This document shows positions 46,801-58,908 of a DNA stretch of 64,000 bases, one piece after another. Within the stretch, counting starts at the first letter, position 1; each line of letters opens with the position of its first letter. This DNA comes from Promerops cafer. Its lineage: Eukaryota > Chordata > Aves > Passeriformes > Nectariniidae. The position numbers were made by a program, and so were the translations under genes. The stretch spans positions 1,302,004 to 1,366,003 of the forward strand of contig VZSE01015514.1 in assembly GCA_013398275.1 (NCBI GenBank). The letters are read 5' to 3'. A model generated the notes under the pieces. It was given only the letters and a program-made list of their open reading frames with translations. It made no database searches and was not told the DNA's origin.

Positions 46801-49800
46801 AGACGTGCAGAGGCAGCACTTGGAGACATGGTTAGTGGTGGACTTGGCAGTGCCAGGTTAAGGGTCGGACTCGATCTTAAATGTCTTTTCCAACCTAAAC
46901 GATCTTGTAATTCAGTTATTAAATTAATTACTAGGAGAATTTAGGTGTATAATATTTCACACTCATAGATTGAGTGGACGGAAACTATTTAAACATTTAA
47001 TTCATATTTTTATCCTGTTCTGATTTGCATATTCCCAATTGTCAGTTTAGAGTTTTTAATTTTGTTAGCAACACAGGAAATTCTGAATCCACTTAATATA
47101 TAAGGCAAAAAATCTGACGTAAGTGGTTCCACTTAAATGCATTCATCTCAGTCATAAAATTCCATGAACTTGCTGTAGTCAAATAGTAAAATATAATTTT
47201 ATATCCAACCCCTTGCTAGTGACAACAAAATGTTACTATTGCTAAACACCAAATTCAAGCCCAGTAGGATGTCTTTATCAACACATCCATAATAGCACAG
47301 ACAGATTCTTGCAAGCTAAATTTCACATATATGTTTTCAACCACAGATGTGTGGACTGTTTTCTCCTCTCCCATGGAAACACAGAAAAACACTATCTTCA
47401 GCAGAAAATTTCTCATTTCAAATCAGCTTCTCATGGCAATTCCATGCAGCTAAACAAAGTTTTTCAAGAATCACTTAGAAAGAAGGCCAAGAGAAGATAA
47501 AAATAAATAGAAAAACAATAAATAAAACCAATCACTCAAAAATTCATCACTATCCTCTCCAACACAGTTAGTGTGTGTTTGCCAGAGACACTAAGCCTGG
47601 CTGTCAAAGTCTCTAGAGATTGTCTACACTGGACATGCTCCCTGTGAGACACCAAATGAAACCCAGAAGAGGCAAAAGCATCTTTGAATCTCCATCAAGC
47701 TACAATGCCAGAAAGCAAAACTTAAGAGGAAATTCATATCCTTATTTTCCATGACCCTCTTAAGTGAGACAAAAGATCAAACACGGAGTTGTTTCATTCT
47801 AATGGAGAAAGGCAAATCTTGACTATCCTGACTGACTATCCAAGCAGAGAGCCTTGAGGATTTTTACACAGCAAATGACGTGAAAAAAAAAAGACAGAAG
47901 CTGTAAGAGAAAGGAATGATAAATGACAAGACAGACTCCAACAGCCCAGGCCCCCGCCGAGCTCCAGAGCCATCACTGGACTCCAGGGCTACCAAGCGTA
48001 GTTGATAGTCTGCTACAGCCCTTAATTCTCTCTGTCCTCATTGCACCACAGGCCACTCCCTTCAGATCTACTTCTTACAGTTTTAACTGGTAAGTGCTAC
48101 TGACTCCAGCCCCCCAGAAAAAGTAACTCAATTGCTTAGGGTGGGTATTCTTTAAAAAGCAGCAGCTAGCAGGTGAAAGCATAAGCTGAATTGTCTTTAA
48201 CACTCTCTAAGCATTTTAAGCAAATGCTTTGTTACATGCAGTCACCTCAGACCAGTCCTCCAGGCCTTTCCCACACTGCAACTCCTGTATCATGCAGTTT
48301 TTCAATATGGCATTTTTATGTCATTCTGGACACCACTTCAGTTGGCTCGAGCTCTGTCTATGTCATAGAATAAGTCATTTTTAAAAATGGTGCTTAAATT
48401 TCTGAGAAATCATATCCTGAAACTTTTGTACATCAGGGACAAATTCTGTTGAACAAATTCCAGGCCAAGATGAGTAATAAATTAATACAGCCTTGATTTT
48501 AGATGAAAAGAACTTCACCATCCTGTCTTAAACCAGGTAGCAAAATTGCAAACGTTAAAAAAAAAGTCCCTAAGACTTGAGGTTTTTTCATCAGCTCTAA
48601 TGACAGCTTTCTTAGGCCTTTTACAATAACTAACTCTCACTTCCTTTGTTCCTGATGCTCCTGTGTCATACACAAACTGGAAAGTCAAAAGCAACAATGC
48701 ATGAGGCATCAGTGGGAATTTCCTGTCTTGCAATAGTCTTTTATCCAACTCAACCCCCTATTAATCTTTGTTTAACAAAAACATGTTACGATACTACTGC
48801 TTTCATAAGTAAGACTTCCATTTTAATCCATTTCCTTTGATACACAACCCCACCCCACCATCGAGATATTCTGTTTATGCCAAACTGTGTCACACAAACG
48901 TCTATCCGATCAACTCACGTGGGTCACCTAACATGCATCATTTCTGTTTAGTGCACATCACTAACAGCAGAATTCTCAGTGGCCTCCAAATGGCACTAAA
49001 AGCCAACAGGCTGAGTAGTGCAGCTTTTTTAAGAAATGCCTTTTAACCTAGCTACAAAGTACTCCGGTAAAGAGAGCTAAACAGTTGGCTTTTATGGCAA
49101 GACAAGTTACCAAGGACTATTTCCTTATATGAAACCAAGATAACTGCACCTTGTAAGAAAATGCTTGCCTTGCTTAGGTATGTGTAGAGATATGAGAGTA
49201 TTTGTACTTGGACAGGTTTCAGTTTAAACTTAACACAAAAAAATGCATCCAAAACTCTATTTGTACTTCATAGAAAAGCCTAGAGATGTAACTATTTCAG
49301 GTGGTACGACATCCAATACTCAAGCAGTTCACTTCTCAGGTGAAAATCTGTTCAGTAAACCAATAATGTTCCTTATCTTTGTGTTCCCAGGTATAAAGCT
49401 TGACAGTTCTAGTTGCACAGTGGTTAAGTCCTAATGGTGGTGGTACTTTTTTGGGGGAAGGGGGAGAACACACTGAAGAGCATTGTTGTAGGTTGTTGTA
49501 CTTAAGGGTTTCTTAATCCATTTGCACTACTAATCTATCTTGTTCCATTTGAGTTTCACTCACAACAGAAATGTGAAACTGTGGATTTTGGCCAATCAGT
49601 TCTAGTCAGTCTTGTTGCCCACAGCTGTTTGCTCCATTCTTCCATTAGGAGTTGCTGCCTTCACACAGGCAAGTTGGCAACCATTTATTTCTGCCAACAC
49701 CTCCTCTGTTCTGGCTCACAATTTATCATCTCCCCTTAAATTTATCTTCATCTTTCATTTGGCCCATTTCACTTTCACTGAATTAATGCCTTTCAGAATG

Positions 49801-50114
49801 CCATCTGCTTACAAATTAACATTAGAAAAACCCATCATTTTTCAGGTCCCTTCTAAGGGATCTAAACTAAGTACTGGACAACTTAAAAATTCAGAGGTTT
49901 TGGAGTGAAAACTGACTTGATTTTCGTTCAATGCCGTAAGACAAGGTCCAGAAAAGAGTAATGAGGGATTGAAATATTGTGCTTAACCCCCTTTTCTCCT
50001 CTTCTTTCCCTCTAAATAGAGTTTCAAGCAAGCCTTCACCGGCACTACAATTCCCAAGTTACCATGCTACCAGGAAAACTGGTCTTACTCATTACAGTTG
50101 CCAGGAACTTTTAA

Positions 50115-50166
50115 GAAAAAAACACCAAAAGAAAAAAAAAAAAAAAGAAAACAAACAAAACAAAAT
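50115..50166 (+). repeat. A-rich low-complexity run
   Basis: Long A runs broken by G and then AAACAAAC units. It could be the decayed tail of a retroelement, but no element body is recognisable on either side. Confidence 0.7.
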
Positions 50167-51125
50167 CCTTCACCCACACATCTTTTTGCTTTGTACCTCT
50201 ATTTTACTCAGCAGAGTGGACAGGATAAAGTACTATGAAAGTACTATGTACTAAAAACCCTACTTGCAAAGGTCAGCATCCAGGCACAGCAAATCTCTTA
50301 GAGAGTACAATTGCAGGAATAATTTTATGTGTTTTAATATTTACAGGCAAGAGCTTTACTTTTGGCATTCCTGACAAATCATCCTAAAAACTGCTTTCAA
50401 ATACGACACTGTCCTCTAAATCATTTGACACTAAGATTAAAGCCAAGAGAATGATGATGTTTAATCCCAACAGAAAGACACACCAAAATGCAGTTTACAA
50501 AAATAAGCACCTCAGCCCATCATTCCATCAAGTAAAATTACTTATAAAGTTATAGACTATGTTATGGTACTAACTCATATAAACCCCACTTTTAAATCCT
50601 CCTGCTACTCCTTGTTCAGTAACCAACCAAATTCACTGTGTATGCTGGAACTACCTAAAATTGCATGCTAAGTCAGTTCACCAAGAAAATACTAAGTGTG
50701 CTTCAAAAGACAGGCAACTGAAGTTCACTTCTGCAACAGACATATTTCTCCAGAATATGCTGCAGATGGGTCAGTAACAAAGGCCTCTCTGTAAAATTCT
50801 CCATCAGAAGAACTAGAAACAAGAAAAGGAATATGACTTTGGTACAGCAGGTTCTAAGTTGCTGTAAATAATGATGTGCAGGCCAGGGGGAATGCAGGAC
50901 TCAACATGACCAAGACAACAACTAGCAATGCTCCACATTCAAGAAAACAAATACATCCTTTATGATGCCTTTCAAAATGCTTGTGTTATGTTTAGGATAT
51001 CCAACAGGAACCATTGCTGCCCTAGCATTCCATGAATTTTGTAATTATATTTGAAGTATTTAAAATACCATTTTACATGCTACTAACAACATAGTTGGGC
51101 ATTCTACAATACAAAATAACTGTAC

Positions 51126-51200
51126 CTGAAAGGTATGCAACTTTTTCCTTTAAAATTGGCAATACTTCCATAGCCTTCATTTCATCATTTTTGCGAAACC
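51126..51200 (-). CDS. TRIO: TRIO exon 2 (start of SEC14 region)
   Basis: 75 bases that complete a Gly codon (2 bases), encode 24 codons beginning FRKNDEMKAMEVLP and ending KEKVAYLS, and leave 1 base of the next codon. The acceptor is ctttctttcag|GG and the donor is TCAG|gtacag. The segment sits just before the SEC14/CRAL-TRIO domain of Trio, a large cytoplasmic scaffold and dual Rho-family GEF (Rac1/RhoG through GEF1, RhoA through GEF2) that acts in axon guidance and cell migration. It contains two in-frame Met codons (NDEM, KAM), so a transcript starting in intron 1 could begin translation here. The phase joins exon 3 exactly. The exon that should precede it was not found in this window. 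Confidence 0.95.
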
Positions 51201-51539
51201 CTGAAAGAAAGAAAATGAGAAGATGATTAGTCAAAAATTCAGACAAGCCCATCTTCTACATTTAATGAATGCACTGAAAAACATTTACCTTTGGAATACA
51301 TTCTGAATGTTATGATTACAGGAATTAAGATAACCTTACAATAAAAGCCTGCCAAAAAATAAACTAAACTTTAAAAATTTATTAATGGACAAGTCATCAC
51401 TTTGACCAGCTTAACACAAATAGCATGGCCTGTTAGCAAGCCTCAGTAGAAAACAAGATACCAGAAATAGACTTTTCATCAGTTATTAAAAACTATCATA
51501 TGGATCCCATGGCTTTTATGCATTCCAAATCCCACTTTT

Positions 51540-51760
51540 TTTTTTTTCCAGCAGGGATGAAGAGTATCAAGCTATAAGGAGTAGGTATCCTTAGAACAAT
51601 TACCAGTAAAAAAAAATACAAATCCCAAACCAAAAACCCCACCCCCAAAAGCCCACAACAACAAAGACAAACAAACAGAAACACCCAAACAAAAAACCCC
51701 ACCAAAAAAAACCCAACCCACCCAAAAACCACAAAAAGACCCACCAAAAATCCCCAACAC
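51540..51760 (+). repeat. A/C-rich tract; G-quadruplex motif on minus strand
   Basis: About 160 bases from 51600 are nearly all A and C on the plus strand. On the minus (TRIO sense) strand this gives G runs at 51723-51721, 51719-51717, 51714-51712 and 51700-51697, with loops of 1, 2 and 11 bases. It lies about 500 bases upstream of the exon 2 acceptor. Confidence 0.75.
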
Positions 51761-53070
51761 TATTTACGTGCAACTTTTCTTAAATCACTTCTGCAAGCAG
51801 AATTTTTTTATGCTGCCTGGCAGGAGCAGCATTTTGCAACTGAGAGGATATTTTATCATACTAACTCTGTACATACATGGAGTATGAAACAGTGCCCGAG
51901 GTGAGTGATTACAGTCAATGTTGCAAAGCCGCACATCACCAGCTTGTCCCTCCCTCTCTGCTTCCTATTTCTACTACTCTAATTCTGTGGCCAAATTCTA
52001 AAGTTTTTCCTTCTTTGACAAGGAAGATTTAGGAAGCATTTTTTTTACATTATATTTCACCTGTACAATACAGAAACTAGTCATGTTTAGGCTGATTTTG
52101 TTCATCTTACAAGAAGAACTGGGTGATACATCTTCAACTAACTCATCTCGACAGCCCTTCCCTGTCTGTTTGGATTCATGTGCTGTTTAAAATAATACCA
52201 TACCCAAGAAAGTACCTCTGCTGGGGTAAGTGGCAAGCACATTGCTTATCTGTAACTACTGAATCACAGAAGTGCTGTTAAGACACTTCCTCCTCAAAAC
52301 TATCCAAATGCTTCATATCCTTTGGTCTCAGGTTCTGACCTTAAATGAAAAAGCTGTGCATTTCTACACTAAAACTTGAAGGTATCAAACTAGTGTCATC
52401 AAGTAACATATGACCTATACTTAAAGGCATCATATATGTAAATCACAGCAGAGGTTTTCTACTTGAGAGAGCAGTACTGAGACTTCTGTGCCACTACAGT
52501 ATCTAGTCATCTAGTATTTTGTTATGTTACCCTTCAAAACAGATCCAGGGTGCACCAAGCACAACACCCAAGGGACAAAGATGGTCAGGTGTTTGCATCA
52601 TCTATGCATCTTCACCTGAAGAACTGCAGGAAGACGTGCTGGCAGCCCTCAGAACACATAAAGCCTAATGGTGACTAAAGCTTGCTAGAATTACAGCAAG
52701 AGGTTTACTAGACAGCAGGAAATTTTGTAAAGGGAAGAACTGTGAATAGCACATAGGATTGCCTGTAGAAGACTATGGCCTATCCATGACTGGGGATTTT
52801 TAAAACGTGTTCAGACAACTGTCTGTCAGCAACGGGTCCCTCAAGTTCACCATAACTGAAGTGTTCAACCAGGGCATTGTCTCAGCACTTACAGAATGCA
52901 AACAAAAGAAAACAAAACAAATCAACTTCCAGCCGATGGAAGTTCCCTGGCTAGTTCTTTGTTCTTCCATGAACACCACAGACCAAAAACAAACCCAAAA
53001 ATCAGTACACATTCTCAGAAAAGCTAGACCAGGAAAACTGGTTCCTTGGGTAACCATGTAGCATGGACGA

Positions 53071-53098
53071 TTTCTACATGATGGACATCATGTAGAAA
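53071..53098. repeat. Perfect 13-base inverted repeat
   Basis: TTTCTACATGATG and CATCATGTAGAAA are separated by GA. The CATCATGTA part occurs once more directly at 53099-53107. The 2-base loop is too small for a normal RNA hairpin precursor, so it is best read as a DNA palindrome. Confidence 0.85.
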
Positions 53099-54199
53099 CA
53101 TCATGTATTTTGCAATTACGCTTTCATGTTTGCACTTAGGCTCTCAAGAGTCTAAGACACAGCCAAAGGAACCTCGTGCATTATTACTCCTCCAGAGAAC
53201 TGGCTATGGGTTATCAGCCTTTTACTGAAGCTGCCTACAGTTTTGTTCCTACTACATTTCTGTTTGTTATGGACTAAAACTCGAAACAGCTTTAAGAAAA
53301 AGCCTGGGCATAAATAAATCAGATAAAAAGACAGCAAATAGTCTTTTCCACCTTGAAATATATGGGCTTCAGTTGCCTGCTAAGGCATACAGGCATACTT
53401 CCAGGGTTAATTTTTTTTTTCATGTGCTTTGAGCTACCCACCATAAGCTTAATGCCAATTTAGCATGCTCAGCTTTCGTATCAACCATGGCAATTCTTTT
53501 ACTTTACAGTAAATTTGGAGGTAGAAAACACTTTCTCCTCACCTAAAAAGCATGCAGAAACTAGTGCCGTACTTGCTGTCTCTCTTAGCTCAAAATTACC
53601 CAAGACACTGATGTTACCACAATTGCTTGCTCAGATTTCTAAGCCCTTAAACTACTTCACCTCGGATGATGATGCGCAGTAGCTGCACGTTTTACTTTGC
53701 CTGTGGCATGGATGAAGCGAGAAACATTTAGCTAACATTTCTCTGACTATTAAGGGGCCGCTCAAGGTAAACACCCTAGCAAATACGTTAGTGCTTGGCT
53801 CATGTTCTGCATCTGCATATCCTTAAGGCTGACTGCCTTGCATTATCATATTCCTGCTGCTCTAAACAGTCTATTTTTATTCCAGTTCTGCAGTGTTAAA
53901 GCTTAACTGAAAAGACTGTGGGGATTACAACAGATGAAAGAATGCTGGGGAGCAAAGAGGGTGAATACGGCAGGAAAGTATCATTTTTATCTCCAGCGAA
54001 GCAAAAATAAAACAAAACCCAGCAATATAAACAGGTCTTAAAGGCTTGGGGTGGGTCCTCCCTCCCCCTTTTTAAAGCCTCTTCTCCACAAAACATTTGT
54101 GGATGTAAGGATTTGAGGATTTAATTAAAAAAAAATTAAAAGGCATTTACCACACTCAAATGAAATGCCATAAATATCTGCACCAATCTCTCCCTCCAC

Positions 54200-54425
54200 A
54201 GCTCAGCATCCTCCGCGCCAGCCGGCTGCATCACATGTTCCTGGGGGTGATGTCATCCCTGCCGGGCCGGCCGGCTGCAGCTCCCACCGCCGCCGCGGTG
54301 CCGCCGCAGTGCCCGCGGCTCCCGCCCCGCGCAGCTACGGGCTGGCACCGGGGCCGCGGCGATCCCCGGTCCCCACGGCCATCCCCGGCGCAGCTCGGCA
54401 AGCACGGGATTCCAGCCAGTATCGT
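54200..54425. promoter_or_regulatory. CpG-rich island in intron 1, about 3 kb upstream of exon 2
   Basis: A sharp GC-rich patch with many CpGs (CCGCCGCCGCGG, GGGGCCGCGGCG) in an otherwise AT-rich intron. It contains TGATGTCA at 54248-54255, one base from a CRE. Its distance from exon 2 and the Met codons in exon 2 make an internal TRIO promoter possible. No alternative first exon can be fixed from sequence. Confidence 0.5.
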
Positions 54426-55189
54426 TCCCACAGCACACGCTTCTCCTCTGAAAGCACAATTATGCACCTACGGCACATATTTATGCTGTTCCACCTAAAA
54501 AAAGGCACTCTGATTTTAAAAGTGGTGCTTTCAATATTAAATCCTACATCTTTGAAAGACCACTTCAGTCTTAAACTGGAAAACCATCCTTCATATTTTC
54601 AATGCCTATTAAAGGAATACTCCTTTTACAGTTGAGCATTTTTAATAGGCAGTGTATGCCTTTCTGTTGTAACATATACTGTACACGTGCTTTTCCCTAA
54701 CTACCAGCAAAAAGGGAGGAAGCTCAAATTATGCTAATTAATATTTAACTTCAGTATATTCAGTAGAGTAAGTAACACGAGATTATGTAGTCCATTTCAA
54801 TATAGGAGGTTCCCCCAGACCTCATGAAGAATTACACAATGCCTTGAGTTATCATATACATTTCCCTACTAAATGGAAACATCAAAAAACAGCTACTTAA
54901 ATGCTGTATCACACAACTACAGATCTTTACAACATGGAATCAAGAAACAGTCACCTAAACATTTTATACATTGGAAAATTAAGAAGTCTTCCCCACAAAC
55001 ACATCATTTTCTCTTTGCCCCCACAACTGCAGAGCCTGAAGACACCATCAACTAGCCAAATTTAGCAGACTTGTCTATATAAACCCTTTTTCTCACACTA
55101 CATGAAGCTATTTTGTTGCAATATATAATTTTATCCAAGCTAAAAGACCCATGAAAAGACAGCATTTGGGGATAGAGCTATCACCCTAA

Positions 55190-55425
55190 GAGGTTTCCGA
55201 GAGCCCTTTATTTGAACGGCCAGGACAGCCCCTTCTCGTTTGGACTGCAAGCGTTCCTAAATCCCGTGGTGACAACCTGGCGGCAGAGCTGCCCGTCCAT
55301 CTGCCTCGGAGGACAGAGAGTAACCCTGTGTAACATGGCCCCCTTCTGCCTAGAAATCACAGCATTCCGGGAACTCTGCGGCTCTCCAGATACCCAGCTT
55401 GCTGAAACTTCCCAGAGGTATTGAA
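55190..55425. promoter_or_regulatory. CpG-enriched block, function unknown
   Basis: About 235 bases with roughly ten CpGs and higher GC than the surroundings. The open frame on the plus strand (70 codons) has no recognisable domain. It could be an enhancer, an old repeat or an unrecognised exon. Confidence 0.3.
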
Positions 55426-57806
55426 ATACATCAAGAAAGTCACCTTTAGAGGGGCGACAGGAAATGGGTACTCAGTATGGCAATTCACACAACACAGACA
55501 AATGCTGGATTAGTCTAATGCCAGGCTTCCTTCACATGTAGGAAACGAGGTAACTGTGCTAATCATTTTGCACTGCAAAGATCAGTAACTAGTCAGCCAC
55601 ACAATTCAGGGGAGCAGATAAAATTACCTTAAACACATCTTTTAAGGTAACAGCTTGATTACAGAACTGTGATACAAACCAATATTGAAAGCAGCTTCTC
55701 CAAGCATTGCTACCCCAAGAACATTGAAGTGTTTACTTCAGAGGCAGCTTCAGTGACACGCATTGTTCAGTTATGGCAACAAACATAAAATATGGGAACA
55801 GAAATTAGGACAACAAAAAGACTCAGAAATTGAGGCTAAGCGCAGCATCTCTTAGCCAAAATCTTGACCAAGCACTCATCCATTGCTGTCACATACAACT
55901 GACTTGAAATTTTTCTGAAACATGGCTGAAGGAAAACACAAACACCAAAAGGGAATGCTCTCATCCTAAAAACTCACATTCTTAATAACACAACTGCTTT
56001 TCACCTTGAAAATAAAAGCAATACTTTTGAACAGGCACACACAAAAAAAGCCAGACTCAACCCAGACTACTTGGAGGCTTTAGGCTCTCTTGGAACTTCA
56101 GAATGACTCCCTGTCCTGTCATCAGCAGAAAGCAAGTGCCTCATCTGCCAGGCTGCTCACTCTAGCACCAGTCTTCAACCCCCACCTCTTCTTTGACAGA
56201 AATCCCATGCTGAATAGAAGAAATATCTTTCAGTGAGTTATTTTCCAACAGAGTACTCTATTCACTTCAATGGAACTAATCCAACAAACTTTTGCTCACA
56301 AATCCACATGCTATGTTAAGTTCTACAGGAAGGAAAAAAGAAAACACATTGAAATTGCACTCAGAACTGCTAATTGCCTATTACCAGGTAACAACTGGAC
56401 TGATCTAGGTGAGCCTCAAGTGAAAAGAAGTATCTGCTAAAATATGGGAAACAGAACAACTTCCATGGGTGGGAAATAGAGTTTCCTTCATCCAGGAAAG
56501 GCAGCCACAACTGCAAACCATACTCCACGACTCCTTGCATCCACTGGTCCGTCCCTTTGTGTTAAGCCTTATCTTGGAACAGAAAATTACAAAACTGTAG
56601 CTAATCAACATTTAAGCAAAAAGAATCCAAGATATTGATGTCTTTAGCATTTTTTTCTATTTCACAGCATGACTTACATCATGATATGACACTGAAATCT
56701 GAGTGATTCTCCCTTTATTTGTACAACTATCCCAGCTACATTTCAAGACAAATTGCTTCTTAGTTAATCAAGCAAGAAGAGGAGAAAAAAAAAGAAGAGG
56801 CACAGAGAAGCTCAAACATAATTATATTAGTGCATTACAGACTGATTTGGGTTTCATTATTTGCCCTTATTCATTCCCCACACCACAAGATGATGACATC
56901 CCAGAAGATTTTAAAGATGATCTTAAATCCCAGAATCCTACAGGTTTATTCAACTTCATCAGTTAACAACTGCGTATGGTAAACCTCAGCTGCAGGCAAA
57001 CTTACACACTACCTCCCACATTTTTCAAGTGTCCAGAAAGAAAACACAAAGCAGGTTCCTATTCTCCATTTTAATACGGAGAGGCTTTAAAAATAAGTCA
57101 GTGAGAAGATTTCTAAATAAGGTATTATTCTATGAAAAATAATTTTAAACAAGGTATGAGGAGATTCACAAGCAGCCATTGTGAAAACTTCTATATTCTT
57201 ATTCTGAAGTTACTACAGAGACACCAGTGTAATTAAGTCAGTAGAACCATTAGATTCTTTTTTTTCAATCATTTTCAGAAAAAATGACTGCTGAACTCCA
57301 TTAGTCTTTGGGTTTATAAATGAAATCAGACTACTAAGGCAAAGGTGAGAAAGAAAACTGAACTTTCATAAGCAGCAAATGGCAAAAACCCATCAGTATG
57401 CAAGAACATACCCCAAAGGGGTGGCAAAGGCAAGCAAAAGGTAACTAAAGTTACTGCATGTATGCGATTACTGATAGCTTTCCTTGCTTTTAACTCAAGT
57501 ATTTGAAGTGCCAATTTCAGTTTTATGGTAGGCTTAACTTCTGGATGCAAGTAAAGGATTCATAGAGCAATCAGAGCTGTCAATTCACCAACTGCACTGT
57601 TACCGCTTCCCGTTATAGACATTGCCTACATTCAGTGCTCAGCAATCTCACACATCTTTCACATTGCAACAAAGCAAGAGAATCCAGGAAAATTATGGCG
57701 AAAAAAACTGCAATTCTCCTACATTTTCTCAAGCTGCATGAGCTTGCAGATGACCAGTTTCAAAATCATCTCAGGAACTTTTAGGTTCACCTGTTATGGC
57801 ATATTT

Positions 57807-57835
57807 AAGATCTTTCTGATCTGCAGAAAGATCTT
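57807..57835. repeat. 12-base perfect hairpin in an AGATCTTT repeat cluster
   Basis: AAGATCTTTCTG and CAGAAAGATCTT surround ATCTG. The sequence continues to about 57870 with further AGATCT units, so the whole patch can fold in several registers. Confidence 0.8.
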
Positions 57836-58837
57836 TCAGATCTTTAAGATCTGCATATTTGCAGGTCTTTCTTCCTAGAGCTAACAAGGAACTATCAGCA
57901 GGTTTTTTTTTCATGGCATACAGATCACTGGGCAACATCAGTAACCTTGGCATTCATCATTTATTCATTCAGTTTTCTGAGTCCAGATTCTAAAATCACT
58001 GAGGGACTTCAACAAGGAGACAGTTTAGGGGCACACCATCAAAGCGGCATGATTTCAGGGTTCTGCCAGCAGCCTTAGTCATGAGCTTAAGCAAAGTATT
58101 CAATGTCATCATTTAATGTTAAGATCCTAGTCCTGAATTCAAAGCAAGTCCAGGAGTACACCTTTGACTTGCTCCAGCTCTGATCAGGCTCAAGACCCAC
58201 TCATCAAAAAATCTTATACCTTCAAACTCTCATTTTAATCACAGCAGCTCACAGAAATGTCCCTCCTATTCTCATTTTGTTTTGCAATCTATGCACTCTC
58301 TATACATGCTGTGGGGAACTGCACCACATCTGTACCGAGCTGGTATGCAGTGGCAACCAGGACCTCACAGAAGCAGACAGCTGAGAAATTGCCTTGAAAT
58401 AAGTAAACAAGGTTCATTAGAAGGTTACTAGCTCTAAGTCACTTTCAGGTTTTGGCATATTTGCTAAGGGTTAAGAGGTTCTCTCTTACTATTTTCAGCA
58501 GCTCTCTGCTTTGTCCTGACAGCAGGACACACCTCCCAAAGTACGGGACAAGCACAATTGTCTGTCTCAAGCAGAGAGATGTGGGACAAGAGAAGACGGT
58601 TAGTGTAGCTGACAGCAAATACTCAGATAAGATCAACTTCACAGACTGAATAACCTCGTTTTTCTTGGAAGCTGGCATACTCAGCTACTCCTCAGTTAGG
58701 AGCAATTACCAGGAAATTAGCCACCTCAGGTGTATACTGCAAAACCTGTTGAAGAGCTGTCTTAAGAATCTAAGTCAGAGAAAATTCCAAATGCTAAATC
58801 ATTTCTAAAAATCTGTGATTTCCTTTTAAGTGTGTAA

Positions 58838-58908
58838 CAAGAACCTTAGAGTCATCCATGTAGTGAGATCCTTTCCAACCTGAATTACCTTTTGATCCTA
58901 TGAGATGT
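58838..58908 (+). mobile_element. Possible CR1 3'-end scrap
   Basis: GAGATCCTTTCCAACCTGAATTA is followed by TTGATCCTATGAG. This resembles the CR1 3' end (a CCTTCCAACC block, then ATTCTATG-type octamers). Only the last 60 to 70 bases are present. Confidence 0.5.

Larger units (their letters stand above)
44957..46919 (+). mobile_element. Internally deleted bird CR1 LINE, antisense to TRIO
   Basis: The parts appear in CR1 order: an ORF1 coiled-coil segment (AQVEELLRLVTEL, from 44993); an ORF1 esterase segment with IIVIGDSLLKGT (45063-45098) and FGFSDHG...HLSQR.....FAQEL (about 45440-45550); the start of the ORF2 endonuclease with ETWWDD and NW.AAMDG (about 45840-46040); then, after a jump near 46055-46080, a reverse-transcriptase C-terminal part starting FAGDARLG, with AKKANGILAC (near 46300), GLFSLEKRRLRG (near 46535) and KVVESAPLLVFKRR (about 46765); and the typical 3' end GGACTTGGCAGTGCCAGG followed by TTTTCCAACCTAAACGAT (ends about 46905). 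Most of the endonuclease and the reverse-transcriptase core are missing. Stops and frameshifts are frequent, so it is inactive. Confidence 0.88.
44578..51125 (-). other. TRIO: TRIO intron 2
   Basis: 6,548 bases. About 2 kb of it is the antisense CR1 at 44957-46919. An A-rich run lies at about 50115-50165. The sequence between about 46.95 and 50.1 kb and from 50.2 to 51.1 kb shows nothing recognisable. Confidence 0.85.

Noticed and set aside
49940..49980. Short CR1-like phrase (GGTCCAGAAAAGAGTAATGAG)
   Set aside because: About 20 bases resemble a part of the CR1 3' region, but nothing collinear lies on either side.
7003..51200. The gene could be KALRN (Kalirin) rather than TRIO
   Set aside because: Exons 10 and 11 are too alike in both to decide, but exons 3-9 carry the TRIO forms (for example SLEGLTKVVDPSQLTPEFDG, FPCCIHVAL, and DMSSIFHQ in exon 7), which differ from the Kalirin versions I recall.
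53071..53098. MicroRNA hairpin
   Set aside because: The stem is only 13 pairs with a 2-base loop, much too short for a precursor.
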